Assembly (NCBI GenBank): GCA_023436585.1
Contig: JAEZIN010000009.1
Span: 41,653-105,652, forward strand
Length of the DNA stretch: 64,000 nt
Origin: Bacillota bacterium
GTDB taxonomy: Bacteria; Bacillota; Clostridia; Christensenellales; Aristaeellaceae
Direction of reading: 5' to 3'
Each line of letters starts with the position of its first letter. Positions within the stretch are counted from its first letter, which is position 1. Below, one piece after another: positions 1 through 7,895 of this stretch. The notes under the pieces were generated by a model. It did not search any database, had not been told where the DNA came from, and saw only the letters and a program-made list of their open reading frames with translations. Position numbers and translations under genes: made by a program.

Positions 1-389
1 TCTACGATTTTTCCTTTTCGATCAAAGATAACCAGATCCGATGTCTGATAGGCACCCATGTCTTCAGTCTCCTCAACACTGCGCTTGCGCAGAATCGAAA
101 AGCCGCCGCCGGGTAAAGGGGACGGGCAACGGAACAGATCGGTGGTGTCTGCCGAATACGACCAGCGCTTCTTGCCCTTTTCATCAAAAAAGGCCAGCCA
201 TCCGCTATCCATGTAGTCGGAAGCGCCAACAAGCAGCATACCGTCTTTTACCTGCAGCGCATCCAGCGTGACACCGGGTATGACATCTTCATTGTTATAT
301 ACCAGCATATTGTCTAGTGCGGGCGATGCGCAGGCATAGGCCAGCGGCAGCAAACAAAGAGCGATCATGAGACTGAGGAATTTTCTCAT
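1..389 (-). CDS. Secreted hypothetical protein, C-terminus beyond window
   Basis: The reading frame is open from the ATG at 389 to the window edge, about 129 codons, with a GGGAGA ribosome binding site upstream. The first ~20 residues are a signal peptide (MRKF, then a hydrophobic stretch ending AYAC). The mature part reads like a beta-propeller or PQQ-like repeat start, with alternating short strands such as MLLVGASDYMDSGWLAFFDE and a Lys/Arg-rich turn. Nothing catalytic can be recognised. It is divergent from the SOS polymerase gene. The Cys near residue 20 is a poor lipobox, so plain export is likelier than lipidation. The family is not identified. Confidence 0.6.
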   Translation of the reverse strand, partial: MRKFLSLMIALCLLPLAYACASPALDNMLVYNNEDVIPGVTLDALQVKDGMLLVGASDYMDSGWLAFFDEKGKKRWSYSADTTDLFRCPSPLPGGGFSILRKRSVEETEDMGAYQTSDLVIFDRKGKIV

Positions 390-607
390 ATCATTTCTCC
401 CTTTCTACCAAATACGTTTTCCCAATTTTAGCAAATACAGGATGCGTTGTCATCCATTATCGCACCCGATTGCAATGTAAACGATAATTACACATGCAGA
501 AGAACCGGCTTCATAAAGAGGGTCTTTGCAATGCGGCTTAGATCATTGCTCCCCCCCCCGCCAACCCCATCGAAAGTTATGCACACATAGGAATCCATTA
601 TCTCTCA

Positions 608-637
608 TTGCAATCACTTTTTTAACTGTGCTATCAT
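608..637 (+). promoter_or_regulatory. Promoter of the Y-family polymerase gene
   Basis: TTGCAA (608-613) and TATCAT (632-637) are separated by 18 bases and lie just upstream of the LexA box and the GTG start at 695. The rest of 390-694 shows no gene; it contains a C9 tract at 551-559. Confidence 0.6.
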
Positions 638-650
638 ACAATAGAAACGG

Positions 651-662
651 GAACACAAGTTC
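651..662. promoter_or_regulatory. LexA/DinR SOS box
   Basis: GAACACAAGTTC matches the Gram-positive LexA pattern GAAC-N4-GTTC exactly, and the flanks extend the dyad to GGGAAC-N4-GTTCCC (649-664). It lies 14 bases downstream of the -10 box, where bound LexA would block transcription of the polymerase gene. Confidence 0.8.
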
Positions 663-694
663 CCCTATCGTCTCAGCCGATAGGAGGCTTAATA

Positions 695-1951
695 GTGCAA
701 GCAAACCGCGTCATCCTGCACGTGGATGTCAACTGCTTTTATGCAAGCTGCGAAATAGCCGAAGACCCGTCCCTGCGCGGCAAACCGCTGGCCGTGTGCG
801 GCGATCCGGTCCTGCGCCACGGTATTGTGCTGGCAAAAAGCTATGAGGCAAAAAAGTATGGCATTCAAACGGGCCTGGTCACGTGGAAGGCACTGCAGCT
901 ATGCCCCAATCTCATTATCAAAGTCGTGGATTTTGACAAGTACATGCCCTATATTACAGGCGTTTACAATACCCTGTGCGAGTACTCCCCACTGGTGGAA
1001 TCCTACGGCTGTGACGAAGCCTGGCTGGAGATTACAAAACGCGGCACCACCCTGGCGGATGGCCGCAGGCTCGCAAAGCACCTGCAGTTTCTTATTATGG
1101 AAAAGTTCGGCCTTCCTGTCAGCATCGGCGTCTCCTACACGAAAACCTTTGCCAAGCTCGGCTCGGATTATAAAAAGCCCGCCGGCATCACCGTCATCAC
1201 CCCGGAGAATTACCGGGATATTGTATGGCCCCTGCCGGTGGGCGACTTGCTGAACATAGGGGAAAAGACCGTCGCGAAGCTGGCGAAAAACTATATCCTC
1301 ACCATCGGCGAACTGGCCGGCACTCCAGCTGATTTTTTAGAGCGGATGTTTGGCATCAACGGCCTGAAGCATCTGCTGGCCGCCCAGGGGGAGGAAATAT
1401 ACCCGGTGCGCCCCGTGGGCGTAACCGATGCCGCCAAGTCCATCGGGCACAGCATCACCTTTCCCCATGACCTGTCAACGGTGGATGAGGTCACCGCCGG
1501 AAGCTATATCATTGCCGAGTCTGTCGCCGCCCGCCTGCGCGCCCAGGATAAGGTGGCCGGAGTCGTGCATTTTGGCCTGCGTGACGCGAAGCTGAACTGC
1601 GCCTCCTGCCAGCGCACCCTCCGCCATGCCACCTCCCTGTCCGGGGAAATAGCCGAAATAGCGCAAATTCTTTTCCGGGAGCGCTATTCCAATATGCTTC
1701 CCCTGCGCTCCCTGGGCATCTACTGCACGGCCCTGTCCTCCGCCTCCGCGCCTGTGCAGCTGGACCTTTTTGCGGACCAGGAGCGGCGTGAGAAGGCCAT
1801 GGCCCTGGAGCATACAAAGGATAAGATCAGGCTCCGCTACGGGCCATCCTCCATCCTCCGGGGCAGAATGCTGCTTGATCTTGATTTCGCTTCCCTGTCC
1901 CCCAAGGACGATCACAAAATCCATCCCGTGCCCTTTTATACAGGGAAATAA
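695..1951 (+). CDS. dinB: Y-family translesion DNA polymerase (DinB/UvrX-like)
   Basis: A 418-residue Y-family polymerase that copies across DNA lesions during the SOS response. The N-terminus has the metal-binding motif HVDVNCFYASCE, and the second catalytic motif is YGCDEAWLE near residue 110. The helix-hairpin-helix thumb is around LLNIGEKTVAKLAK. A C-terminal QLDLF (about residue 350) fits the beta-clamp binding pentapeptide. The start is GTG with a good AGGAGG at 682-687. The SOS box directly upstream supports damage induction. CDEAWLE in place of the usual SIDEA is typical of clostridial UvrX-like members, so the exact subfamily (Pol IV versus UvrX/YqjW) is open. Confidence 0.92.
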   Translation: MQANRVILHVDVNCFYASCEIAEDPSLRGKPLAVCGDPVLRHGIVLAKSYEAKKYGIQTGLVTWKALQLCPNLIIKVVDFDKYMPYITGVYNTLCEYSPLVESYGCDEAWLEITKRGTTLADGRRLAKHLQFLIMEKFGLPVSIGVSYTKTFAKLGSDYKKPAGITVITPENYRDIVWPLPVGDLLNIGEKTVAKLAKNYILTIGELAGTPADFLERMFGINGLKHLLAAQGEEIYPVRPVGVTDAAKSIGHSITFPHDLSTVDEVTAGSYIIAESVAARLRAQDKVAGVVHFGLRDAKLNCASCQRTLRHATSLSGEIAEIAQILFRERYSNMLPLRSLGIYCTALSSASAPVQLDLFADQERREKAMALEHTKDKIRLRYGPSSILRGRMLLDLDFASLSPKDDHKIHPVPFYTGK

Positions 1952-1963
1952 AGGTGATGCGCA

Positions 1964-2527
1964 ATGACGGAAAAAGAACTGTCCCTGGCGTGCTTCACGG
2001 CGATTTTCTCCGAAAAGGTACAGCCCCCGCGCCAATGGAATCTTGCGGAGGCGGTCAGGCTTCGCGCGGCGTTGCTTAATCTTCCGGAGCAGCCAATCCC
2101 CGCAACCATCCCCGTGGATGCCATATACAATGCGGTTTTGCCCATGTTTGATATCAGAACTACCGATGACGATGAATGCATGCCGGCCTTCCAGGCCCCG
2201 GCCATGGAGGAAATAAACAGTGGGCTGGCGGCGGGGAGGGCGTCAAAACCGGGGGCACCGGAAGGCGAAAAGAAGACAGGAAAGGTTTTTCTAAAAAAGG
2301 TGGAAGGGTATTATGACGAGGAGGGGATTTTTACCCCCACCGTCATTTACTTGACCGATGAATTGTGCTATAGGATTGACAGGGTGAAGGACCGCCGGCC
2401 CGGCCACAGCGGCGCGGGCGGCCTGGGCCTGCGGTATTTGTGCGACATCATCACTAAAAACCGCACGCATCAGCGCGTATTGGTTCACGATGAAAAAAGC
2501 CGGTGGTTTGTGGAGGCAATGAAATAG
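1964..2527 (+). CDS. Hypothetical protein co-transcribed with the polymerase
   Basis: A 187-residue protein starting 12 bases after the polymerase stop, with an AAAGGTG ribosome binding site, so it very probably belongs to the same SOS operon. The N-terminal half is acidic and Pro/Ala-rich (residues ~1-90). The C-terminal half (~105-187) looks folded, with a KVEGYYDEEGIF segment and a basic end (KSRWFVEAMK). No signal peptide, membrane segment or known motif was recognised. By position it could be a polymerase accessory factor comparable in role to YolD-type partners, but no sequence resemblance to YolD is evident. The function is unknown. Confidence 0.7.
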   Translation: MTEKELSLACFTAIFSEKVQPPRQWNLAEAVRLRAALLNLPEQPIPATIPVDAIYNAVLPMFDIRTTDDDECMPAFQAPAMEEINSGLAAGRASKPGAPEGEKKTGKVFLKKVEGYYDEEGIFTPTVIYLTDELCYRIDRVKDRRPGHSGAGGLGLRYLCDIITKNRTHQRVLVHDEKSRWFVEAMK

Positions 2528-2578
2528 GGGAGCAGTCCTCCATGTAGCATAATTGCATCATTAGTAGAGATGCTCCCC
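2527..2578 (+). terminator. Possible terminator hairpin after the SOS operon
   Basis: GGGGAGCA (2527-2534) and TGCTCCCC (2571-2578) form a perfect 8-bp stem directly after the stop codon, but with a long loop and no following T run. It is a weak terminator or a closing stem. Confidence 0.35.
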
Positions 2579-2660
2579 GAAGGTCTCCAAAGGCTCCGTA
2601 GCCTGGCGCCGCCTGTGGCTCCGTAGCCCCGACCCCGCCAGTGGCGGATAAGGGAGGGGT

Positions 2661-2807
2661 GGAGGAGGCTGGCGAAACGAGCAGTGCGAGCGGCAGCGAA
2701 GCAATGCGACGATTGAGCCAGATGGAGGAATGAAGCCAGGCGGAGGAGGCCTGCGAAAAGGAGCAGTGCTAACGAAGTGTAGCAATGCGACTATTGAGCA
2801 GGTTGGA
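2661..2807. repeat. Two ~65-bp imperfect direct repeats
   Basis: Unit 1 (2661-2725) and unit 2 (2742-2807) share GGAGGAGG, GAGCAGTGC, AGCAATGCGAC and ATTGAGC blocks in the same order. The whole 2528-2859 interval is GC-rich and purine-biased on the plus strand. It gives only low-complexity, Pro/Arg-rich translations, so it is treated as a non-coding repeat. Confidence 0.6.
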
Positions 2808-2859
2808 CCGATCGGAAAGCCCTTTGGTCGCATCCACAGATGCGAATCTCTAATATTCT

Positions 2860-4479
2860 TTAGTTTTCCCAATACTTCAGCGCCAGCCGGTAGAACTCCT
2901 GTATATCGCTGTATCTAAGCTGTGCCTCGAAGTGGTCGCTTCCGGTGGCATGCACCGCGCCCATGCTTAAAACAATGCCATCCGGCTTTAAAAAGCAGGA
3001 AACGCTGTCCGGATAGGCAAAGGGGCTTACCGACTGGTATTCCGGGGATTGCTGCCGCAGCATCTCGGGGAATCGTGCCGCGTCATACGATGTGACCGGA
3101 TTTGTCGGGAAGAAGGCCTTTTCGAAAAACACCTCTTCAAAACTGTCGCCGGTAGCATACAAATCGCCAAACGTTACTTCCTCCATCGAGGACAAGTCAA
3201 TGTTGAACGCAATCAAATCAGTGTATGGATGGGCGCCGCCCTCCACATAGCTGGAGCCCCAGAAAATCATGCTTACGATCTTTTTGTTCTGCAGCGTTAC
3301 CGCGGACTTATAATCTATGGTCAGGCCAGTATCGCTGGAGTACTCTGAATAAACATTTTGAACAAAGCTCTTCACTTTTGCGTAAATCATTGCGTTCAGC
3401 GCATTAAAGCCGGTGCCGGTAAACCTTGGGTATTGTATTCTAATGGAACTTTTTTTGTTAGGCGCGGTGGTATAAAGCAGCATCTGATACCCCTTCGAGG
3501 AAGGGCCGGAAGAGGAGGAATCCATCGACACATAGTCCGTCATGACATACCCGTACAAGGTTCCTGCCTTGACATAGTACCAGTGGCTGGCAGTTTCGCC
3601 AAGCACGGTGACCACGTTCTCGTGATACAGCTTGCTTGCCACGGCAGCGGTAATGGATGGCTCCTTGCGTAAATTGACCCAGCTGCCGGTCTTATTGATC
3701 TTAATTGTCGCCCTCGGCTGCTTCGACCGGACGCTGTAAGGATCGCTCCCCGGGTACAGGAATTCGGATTTGATGTAACCCGTTTGGCTGCCGATGGTGA
3801 CCTTTACCCACTCTTTTTCTGGATCAGACACGCACAGGACTCTCGTGCCTGTGAAGAAAAGACCCAGCGAATTTGATTCCGTGGAGGCCCGCTCTCTCAG
3901 ATGGACCCTGTCGGCGCTCCCGCCGTTTATGATGGCCATCCCATAGCCGGAGCCATCCGGCGGAACGGAAGCACCTATTATAACGTAGTCGGACAACATA
4001 TAGCCGTACAAATCGCCCGCCTTGACATAATACCAATGGTAAGCAGTCTCGCCAAGTACAGTGACTGTATCGCCGGTATAGCATCTTCCTGCCACTGCCC
4101 CATTCAGGTAGGGTTCCTTTCGCAGGTTGACCCAGCTGCCGGCCGTTTCGCCTTTTACTTTTGCCACCGGCTGTTTGGGTTTGATGCTGCCCGGGTTGCT
4201 GCCCCGGTACAGATACTTGGCTTGCATGTAGCCGGACTGGGTGCCGATGGTGACGGACACCCATTCTTCGTCAGGGTCAGACTCGCACACCACCTGGGTG
4301 CCTGTGAAGTAAAGGCCCAGCGATTTCGATTCTGTGGATGTCCGCTGCCGCAGATGCACCCGGTCCGCATTCAGGCCGTTCACAATGGCCGTTCCGTAGT
4401 CATCACCAAGCGCCGGGGTGATGTTCATGCATGCCAGCAGGACACAGAACAGAATCAGCGAAACGATCTTCTTTTTCAT
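2860..4479 (-). CDS. Secreted SH3-repeat protein with DUF3298/RsiV-like C-terminal domain
   Basis: A 539-residue exported protein. A signal peptide (MKKKIVSLILFCVLLACMN, cleavage near ALG) is followed by four bacterial SH3-like repeats in two near-identical pairs. The pairs have the signatures DRVHLR(Q/E)R.STES.SLGL and GSWVNLRKEP (about residues 35-90, 105-170, 180-240 and 250-320). After a Ser-rich linker, residues ~335-539 resemble the DUF3298/DUF4163 domain of RsiV-type and peptidoglycan-associated proteins (IFWGSSYVEGGAHPYTD, FGDLY). The likely role is binding wall polymers or sensing at the cell surface. The start has a strong GGGAAGGAA site. It is monocistronic; the repeat pairs indicate internal duplication. 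Confidence 0.85.
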   Translation of the reverse strand: MKKKIVSLILFCVLLACMNITPALGDDYGTAIVNGLNADRVHLRQRTSTESKSLGLYFTGTQVVCESDPDEEWVSVTIGTQSGYMQAKYLYRGSNPGSIKPKQPVAKVKGETAGSWVNLRKEPYLNGAVAGRCYTGDTVTVLGETAYHWYYVKAGDLYGYMLSDYVIIGASVPPDGSGYGMAIINGGSADRVHLRERASTESNSLGLFFTGTRVLCVSDPEKEWVKVTIGSQTGYIKSEFLYPGSDPYSVRSKQPRATIKINKTGSWVNLRKEPSITAAVASKLYHENVVTVLGETASHWYYVKAGTLYGYVMTDYVSMDSSSSGPSSKGYQMLLYTTAPNKKSSIRIQYPRFTGTGFNALNAMIYAKVKSFVQNVYSEYSSDTGLTIDYKSAVTLQNKKIVSMIFWGSSYVEGGAHPYTDLIAFNIDLSSMEEVTFGDLYATGDSFEEVFFEKAFFPTNPVTSYDAARFPEMLRQQSPEYQSVSPFAYPDSVSCFLKPDGIVLSMGAVHATGSDHFEAQLRYSDIQEFYRLALKYWEN

Positions 4480-4642
4480 AGCCAGTTCCTTCCCTATATC
4501 ACAATCAGCTTGGCCCCGGATACCATGGATTTGCCATCCGGGCTAACCGCAGGCATCCTGACAATATATAGACGGAAAATCCTGGTGGCTTCATGCCATT
4601 ATTTCTCATGGGCGCAAAATAATTCCTACGTGCTTATGCTTA

Positions 4643-4692
4643 CTTTAAAAGGCCGCCCGCCTTCGCATAGATTGCGCGAGGTCGGACGGCCT
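4643..4692 (-). terminator. Terminator of the phosphoribosyltransferase operon
   Basis: On the minus strand AGGCCG-T-CCG pairs with CGG-G-CGGCCT, with an inner CCT/GCGCA stem, followed by TTTTAAA. It lies 23 bases after the stop at 4715. Confidence 0.7.
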
Positions 4693-4714
4693 GCTTGAGC
4701 TGAGTCCCAAGGAT

Positions 4715-5320
4715 TTAAATGGAATGGCCTGCTGCGTCAAACAAGGGCAGATGGCCGAGGCGGACATACCCATGCGGGTTGTTTTCAAGGGCCGCGCCTT
4801 CCGTGGCCACGCATGCGCAGAAGGCAAACTCCCTGCCTGTGGCCTGGCGGTACAGGTCCTGGGCGGCAATATATGTCGCGCCGGTGGAGATCACATCATC
4901 CACGAAACAGGCCGTCTTCCCATGGAGAAGGGCCATGTCCTGCCGGTCCAGGATCAGCTGCTGCTCATTGGTGGTGGTAATGGACTTGACCGTGGTGACC
5001 AGCGGGTCCACCATGTACGCCTTGCGGGATTTGCGCAATATCACGTAATGCTCGTGGCCAAGCAGCATGGCAAGCTCCTGTATGAGGCCGATGGATTTGG
5101 CCTCAGCCGCCACCAGCACATCGCAAGAAAGGGCATTTTGCTGCATCTGCTCATAGAGCGCCTGGGCCGCGCGGCGGTTGATCAGCGCATGGCCCAGGAG
5201 ATTCAGCGAATAAAAGCATACACCGCCCGAAGGCACAAGGTCCAGTGTCATTTCCATATCCCCGCCCAGCTTCAGTACAAGCTGCGCGGGAAGGTTCCCG
5301 GGGATTTTCATATCAGACAT
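4715..5320 (-). CDS. Purine phosphoribosyltransferase-like protein
   Basis: A 201-residue type I phosphoribosyltransferase. The PRPP-binding loop is ACFVDDVISTGATY (about residues 132-145). An upstream VLVAAEAKSIGLIQELA segment corresponds to the substrate-side beta strand of adenine/xanthine PRTases. The protein would convert a free base plus PRPP to a nucleotide in the cytoplasm. The ATG at 5320 (AAAGG upstream) is preferred over an in-frame TTG at 5347 that would overlap the permease. It follows the NCS2 permease by 16 bases, so uptake and salvage of the same base is the natural reading. The precise base (adenine, xanthine, guanine) is not resolved; its N-terminus differs from canonical Apt. 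Confidence 0.85.
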   Translation of the reverse strand: MSDMKIPGNLPAQLVLKLGGDMEMTLDLVPSGGVCFYSLNLLGHALINRRAAQALYEQMQQNALSCDVLVAAEAKSIGLIQELAMLLGHEHYVILRKSRKAYMVDPLVTTVKSITTTNEQQLILDRQDMALLHGKTACFVDDVISTGATYIAAQDLYRQATGREFAFCACVATEGAALENNPHGYVRLGHLPLFDAAGHSI

Positions 5321-5336
5321 GTGATTGTGACCTTTC

Positions 5337-6455
5337 TTATAACCCAAGCATAGGCCCGAGCAATCTTATGATCACACCGGCGATCATGCCGTAGAAGGGG
5401 TTCTTGCTTAGGATGGTCATACCCAGGGCGGCCATACCCGCCGCGATGGCGCCGCTGGCGATGACGCCGCCAACGCTGGGCAGCACGGTGAGCACAAAGC
5501 CGATGACCAGCAGGAAGCCGCTGATGGATTCCGCCGGCACATATTTGGCCAGCTTTTCCACGGCGCCGGTCAAGATCAGGATGCCGATGAATACCATCAT
5601 CAAAACGCCGGTAAGCACTGGGTTCGGCGCGCCGGCTGTTCCGCTGATGATGCCTTCCAGCGGAAGGCCGCCGGCCGGGACGCTCACGAAATCCGCCACG
5701 GCGTTGACGATGGTCAGGTGGTTCAGGTTCTGCGTTGTGCCCGCGATGCTGGCCGTGATATTGCCAAAGGAAATGTTGCAGCCGATGCCCATGCAGACCA
5801 AGCCCAGCGCCGCCAGGATGGCGGTTTTGTTAAAGATCATGCCGCGCCAGCCATCGCGCCAATCCTTTATCAGGGATTGCTTTTCGCCGGCTTCGGCCAC
5901 TGTCTCCGCGGAATCTTTCGGCCCGCGGACCTTCATCCGCACCACATAATAAATCGTGGAAAGGGCCACGGATATGCCGATGGTATACACCACGGCGTTG
6001 GGGTCGCTCCTGAGCAGCATCCAGGTGCCCACGGCGGACACGATGGAAACAACGCTGATCTGCCAATCGCTCTTGGTGAAATTGTAGGAAACCTCGCACA
6101 GCATGAAGCCAACACCGGCCATCATGCCGGCCACGACGCCGGCGCCTACCCAATCGGCAATCTGGCTGACCAGACCGAACAGGCCCAACAGCGTCATCGC
6201 GATGGCGGCCAGTATCAGCGCAGTAACCCGGGCGCGGGCATCCTTGGTATTGCCCGCCACCGTGATGGTTTCGGCCTGGGCGGAAATGGGGGTGACCGAT
6301 CCGAGCATCATGTTGAGCCCGGCCGCGATGAAGTAAGCATACGCAACGGATTTGAGCTTAAAGCCCCGCTCCTTGGCGTACAAAAGCTGAGGGATTCCGT
6401 TGACCGCGACCGCCAGGATGGCAAATACCATGGTCCCTATCATTCCCCAATTCAC
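5337..6455 (-). CDS. NCS2-like nucleobase permease
   Basis: A 372-residue polytopic membrane protein with about 10-12 hydrophobic segments in the pattern of the xanthine/uracil permease (NCS2/SLC23-like) superfamily. It has a conserved Gln/Glu-bearing stretch (TPISAQAETITVAGN) near residue 58 and a Gly/Pro-rich half-helix (GGLPLEGIISGTAGAPNP). It probably imports a purine or related base by proton symport for the phosphoribosyltransferase encoded next. It is shorter than typical NCS2 members (420-450 residues), mainly at the N-terminus. The start used is GTG at 6455 with AAGGGA; an ATG four codons later is the alternative. An unusually long leader (~150 nt) precedes it. Confidence 0.75.
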   Translation of the reverse strand: MNWGMIGTMVFAILAVAVNGIPQLLYAKERGFKLKSVAYAYFIAAGLNMMLGSVTPISAQAETITVAGNTKDARARVTALILAAIAMTLLGLFGLVSQIADWVGAGVVAGMMAGVGFMLCEVSYNFTKSDWQISVVSIVSAVGTWMLLRSDPNAVVYTIGISVALSTIYYVVRMKVRGPKDSAETVAEAGEKQSLIKDWRDGWRGMIFNKTAILAALGLVCMGIGCNISFGNITASIAGTTQNLNHLTIVNAVADFVSVPAGGLPLEGIISGTAGAPNPVLTGVLMMVFIGILILTGAVEKLAKYVPAESISGFLLVIGFVLTVLPSVGGVIASGAIAAGMAALGMTILSKNPFYGMIAGVIIRLLGPMLGL

Positions 6456-6615
6456 CGAAGATCCGTCCCTTCTTTACCCGCACTCGATAATCGCGAATGT
6501 TCGGGTTTTTGTAAGGTGGCATGCATGACGGCCGCATGAGTACAGATAAAATTTCCTTATGCTTCCAGTGTCTATGAGGCCTTGATCAATATGCGCCGTA
6601 TGTTGTCACAAATGC

Positions 6616-6644
6616 ATCATACCAGATAAAAACGAACGATTCAA
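6616..6644 (-). promoter_or_regulatory. Promoter of the permease/PRT operon
   Basis: On the minus strand TTGAAT (6639-6644) and TATGAT (6616-6621) have a 17-base spacer. The predicted transcript starts near 6609, leaving a leader of about 150 nt before 6455. The purine-riboswitch core (TCTACC ... GACTA) was looked for in it and not found. Confidence 0.6.
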
Positions 6645-6713
6645 CCATATTGTTGAAAAATATTCGAAATTTTCGCACGCCGCGCAGCGCGCTGTAAGCT
6701 GGTGGAAGAAATG

Positions 6714-6745
6714 AAAAAAAGCACCTCCCGCGAGGAGAGATGCTT
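6714..6745 (-). terminator. Terminator of the GH116-to-gpsA operon
   Basis: Minus-strand AAGCA-TCT-CTCC pairs with GGGAG-G-TGCTT around a TCGC loop and is followed by a run of seven T. It lies about 90 bases past the stop of the dehydrogenase gene. Between 6456 and 6836 only this hairpin and the permease promoter and leader are seen. Confidence 0.75.
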
Positions 6746-6836
6746 CTTCACGCTTGCCAAAAGATGGTTACCAGTGATGAAGGAAAATATATGGCCCGGA
6801 AGTATCTTCCGCCTACAATTCATCCGTCCATTGTGA

Positions 6837-7877
6837 TTATATAATCTCCTCAACCTCAAAACTGGCAAATGGAATACCGTCGGTTTTTTCATCCTGCAGC
6901 AGCCTGCCCACATGGTACAGCAGCGGAAAATCTTCCTTTCTGGCAATGCCGCGTTCCGCCAGCTTTTGGATGGCACGCACCGTGCGGGTGGCAATCGAAA
7001 CGGACTCCAGCGTTATGCCGGAAAGCTCATCCATTGCCTGAGAAAAGCTCAGCCCCCGGCCAAGCAGCGTCCCCAGCATTCTGGTTCGGCCGCCAAATAT
7101 CGTTACGTACAGATCCCCTGCGGCATAGACGATATTTTCTTCTCTGCCGCCAATGAGCTTGAGCATTTTTGCCATTTCGCGCACGCTTTGTCCGAAAAGG
7201 GCAGCTTGGGGATTATACGCCTGGGTACAGCCTATCCCCTCTTCCCTTTCCATCATGCCAACTGCCAGGGTAACGCCCAGGGCATAAGCGTTTTTCATGG
7301 CGACGGCACACTCGACACCAATCACATCAGTAGAGAGGCTGATATGGTAATAGCTTGTTTCCAGCAAAGCTTTGAGCTTTTTGAGAATTTCGATATCATC
7401 GCCGCAAAAGGTGACGGAGCAGTGGCGCCTGTCCGCCAGTTCATAGCTGGTGCAGGGGCCGCCAATGGCGTTGAAGGAGAGCCGCTTCTTTGTGCGGTGT
7501 TTGTAGACTTGAGGGAAAGTCATCAGCGTTCCATCCGGAAGGTCCAAAAGACCCTTGGTGACAGAAAGGATGGGCAGGGACTCCGGCACCAGCGGCAGTA
7601 CATTGTCCGCAAACCAGTCCACACCAAAGCTGCTGACCCCGCCGATCAACAGGTCCGCTCCGGCCAAAGCCTTCTCCATTTCTTCCACATAATAATAGGT
7701 GATACTCTCAGGCAATTTGCGTTTCATGGTCAGGTGGGTTTGATGCGCTTTGGCATGCTCAATAATCGCCCTGTCCAAGTGGGTGCCCACAATGCGTACC
7801 TGATGGCCGTTGTCGCAAGCCGGTATGCTTAATGCGGAACCCATCATCCCGGCACCGATGATTGTAATAATGCTCAT
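6837..7877 (-). CDS. GpsA-like NAD(P)-dependent dehydrogenase
   Basis: A 346-residue protein of the glycerol-3-phosphate dehydrogenase (GpsA) superfamily. It has an N-terminal Rossmann dinucleotide loop (TIIGAGMMGSAL), the mid segment SVTKGLLDLPDGTL, a GGPCTSYELA block, and the catalytic-lysine helix AVAMKNAYALGVTLAVGM. It is the last gene of the GH116-fucI-fucU-araB operon, 18 bases after araB, so its natural substrate is probably a sugar or polyol phosphate of the same pathway rather than glycerol-3-phosphate. That is inference. The second ATG (7877) is chosen because GGAGAGGG is nine bases away; the ATG at 7886 is too close. The family is confident, the substrate unknown. Confidence 0.8.
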   Translation of the reverse strand: MSIITIIGAGMMGSALSIPACDNGHQVRIVGTHLDRAIIEHAKAHQTHLTMKRKLPESITYYYVEEMEKALAGADLLIGGVSSFGVDWFADNVLPLVPESLPILSVTKGLLDLPDGTLMTFPQVYKHRTKKRLSFNAIGGPCTSYELADRRHCSVTFCGDDIEILKKLKALLETSYYHISLSTDVIGVECAVAMKNAYALGVTLAVGMMEREEGIGCTQAYNPQAALFGQSVREMAKMLKLIGGREENIVYAAGDLYVTIFGGRTRMLGTLLGRGLSFSQAMDELSGITLESVSIATRTVRAIQKLAERGIARKEDFPLLYHVGRLLQDEKTDGIPFASFEVEEII

Positions 7878-7895
7878 ATCATACATCCCTCTCCG

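Noticed and set aside
551..559. C9 tract as a possible phase-variation switch
   Set aside because: It lies in the intergenic region upstream of both the promoter and the coding frame, and its position does not fit a promoter spacer, so there is no clear switching target.
526..846. Plus-strand open frame upstream of and overlapping the polymerase start
   Set aside because: It runs through the promoter, LexA box and polymerase gene in another frame, with low-complexity composition and no ribosome site.
2561..2872. Minus-strand open frame rich in Pro/Arg over the 65-bp repeats
   Set aside because: Its composition follows the repeat, it has no ribosome site, and it overlaps the SH3 gene end. 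Treated as repeat, not gene.
5718..6539. Long plus-strand frame opposite the permease
   Set aside because: It is antisense to a clear membrane protein and His/Gly-rich, typical of a GC-rich antisense shadow.
6456..6615. Purine riboswitch ahead of the permease
   Set aside because: The conserved TCTACC and matching loop sequences of the purine aptamer are absent.
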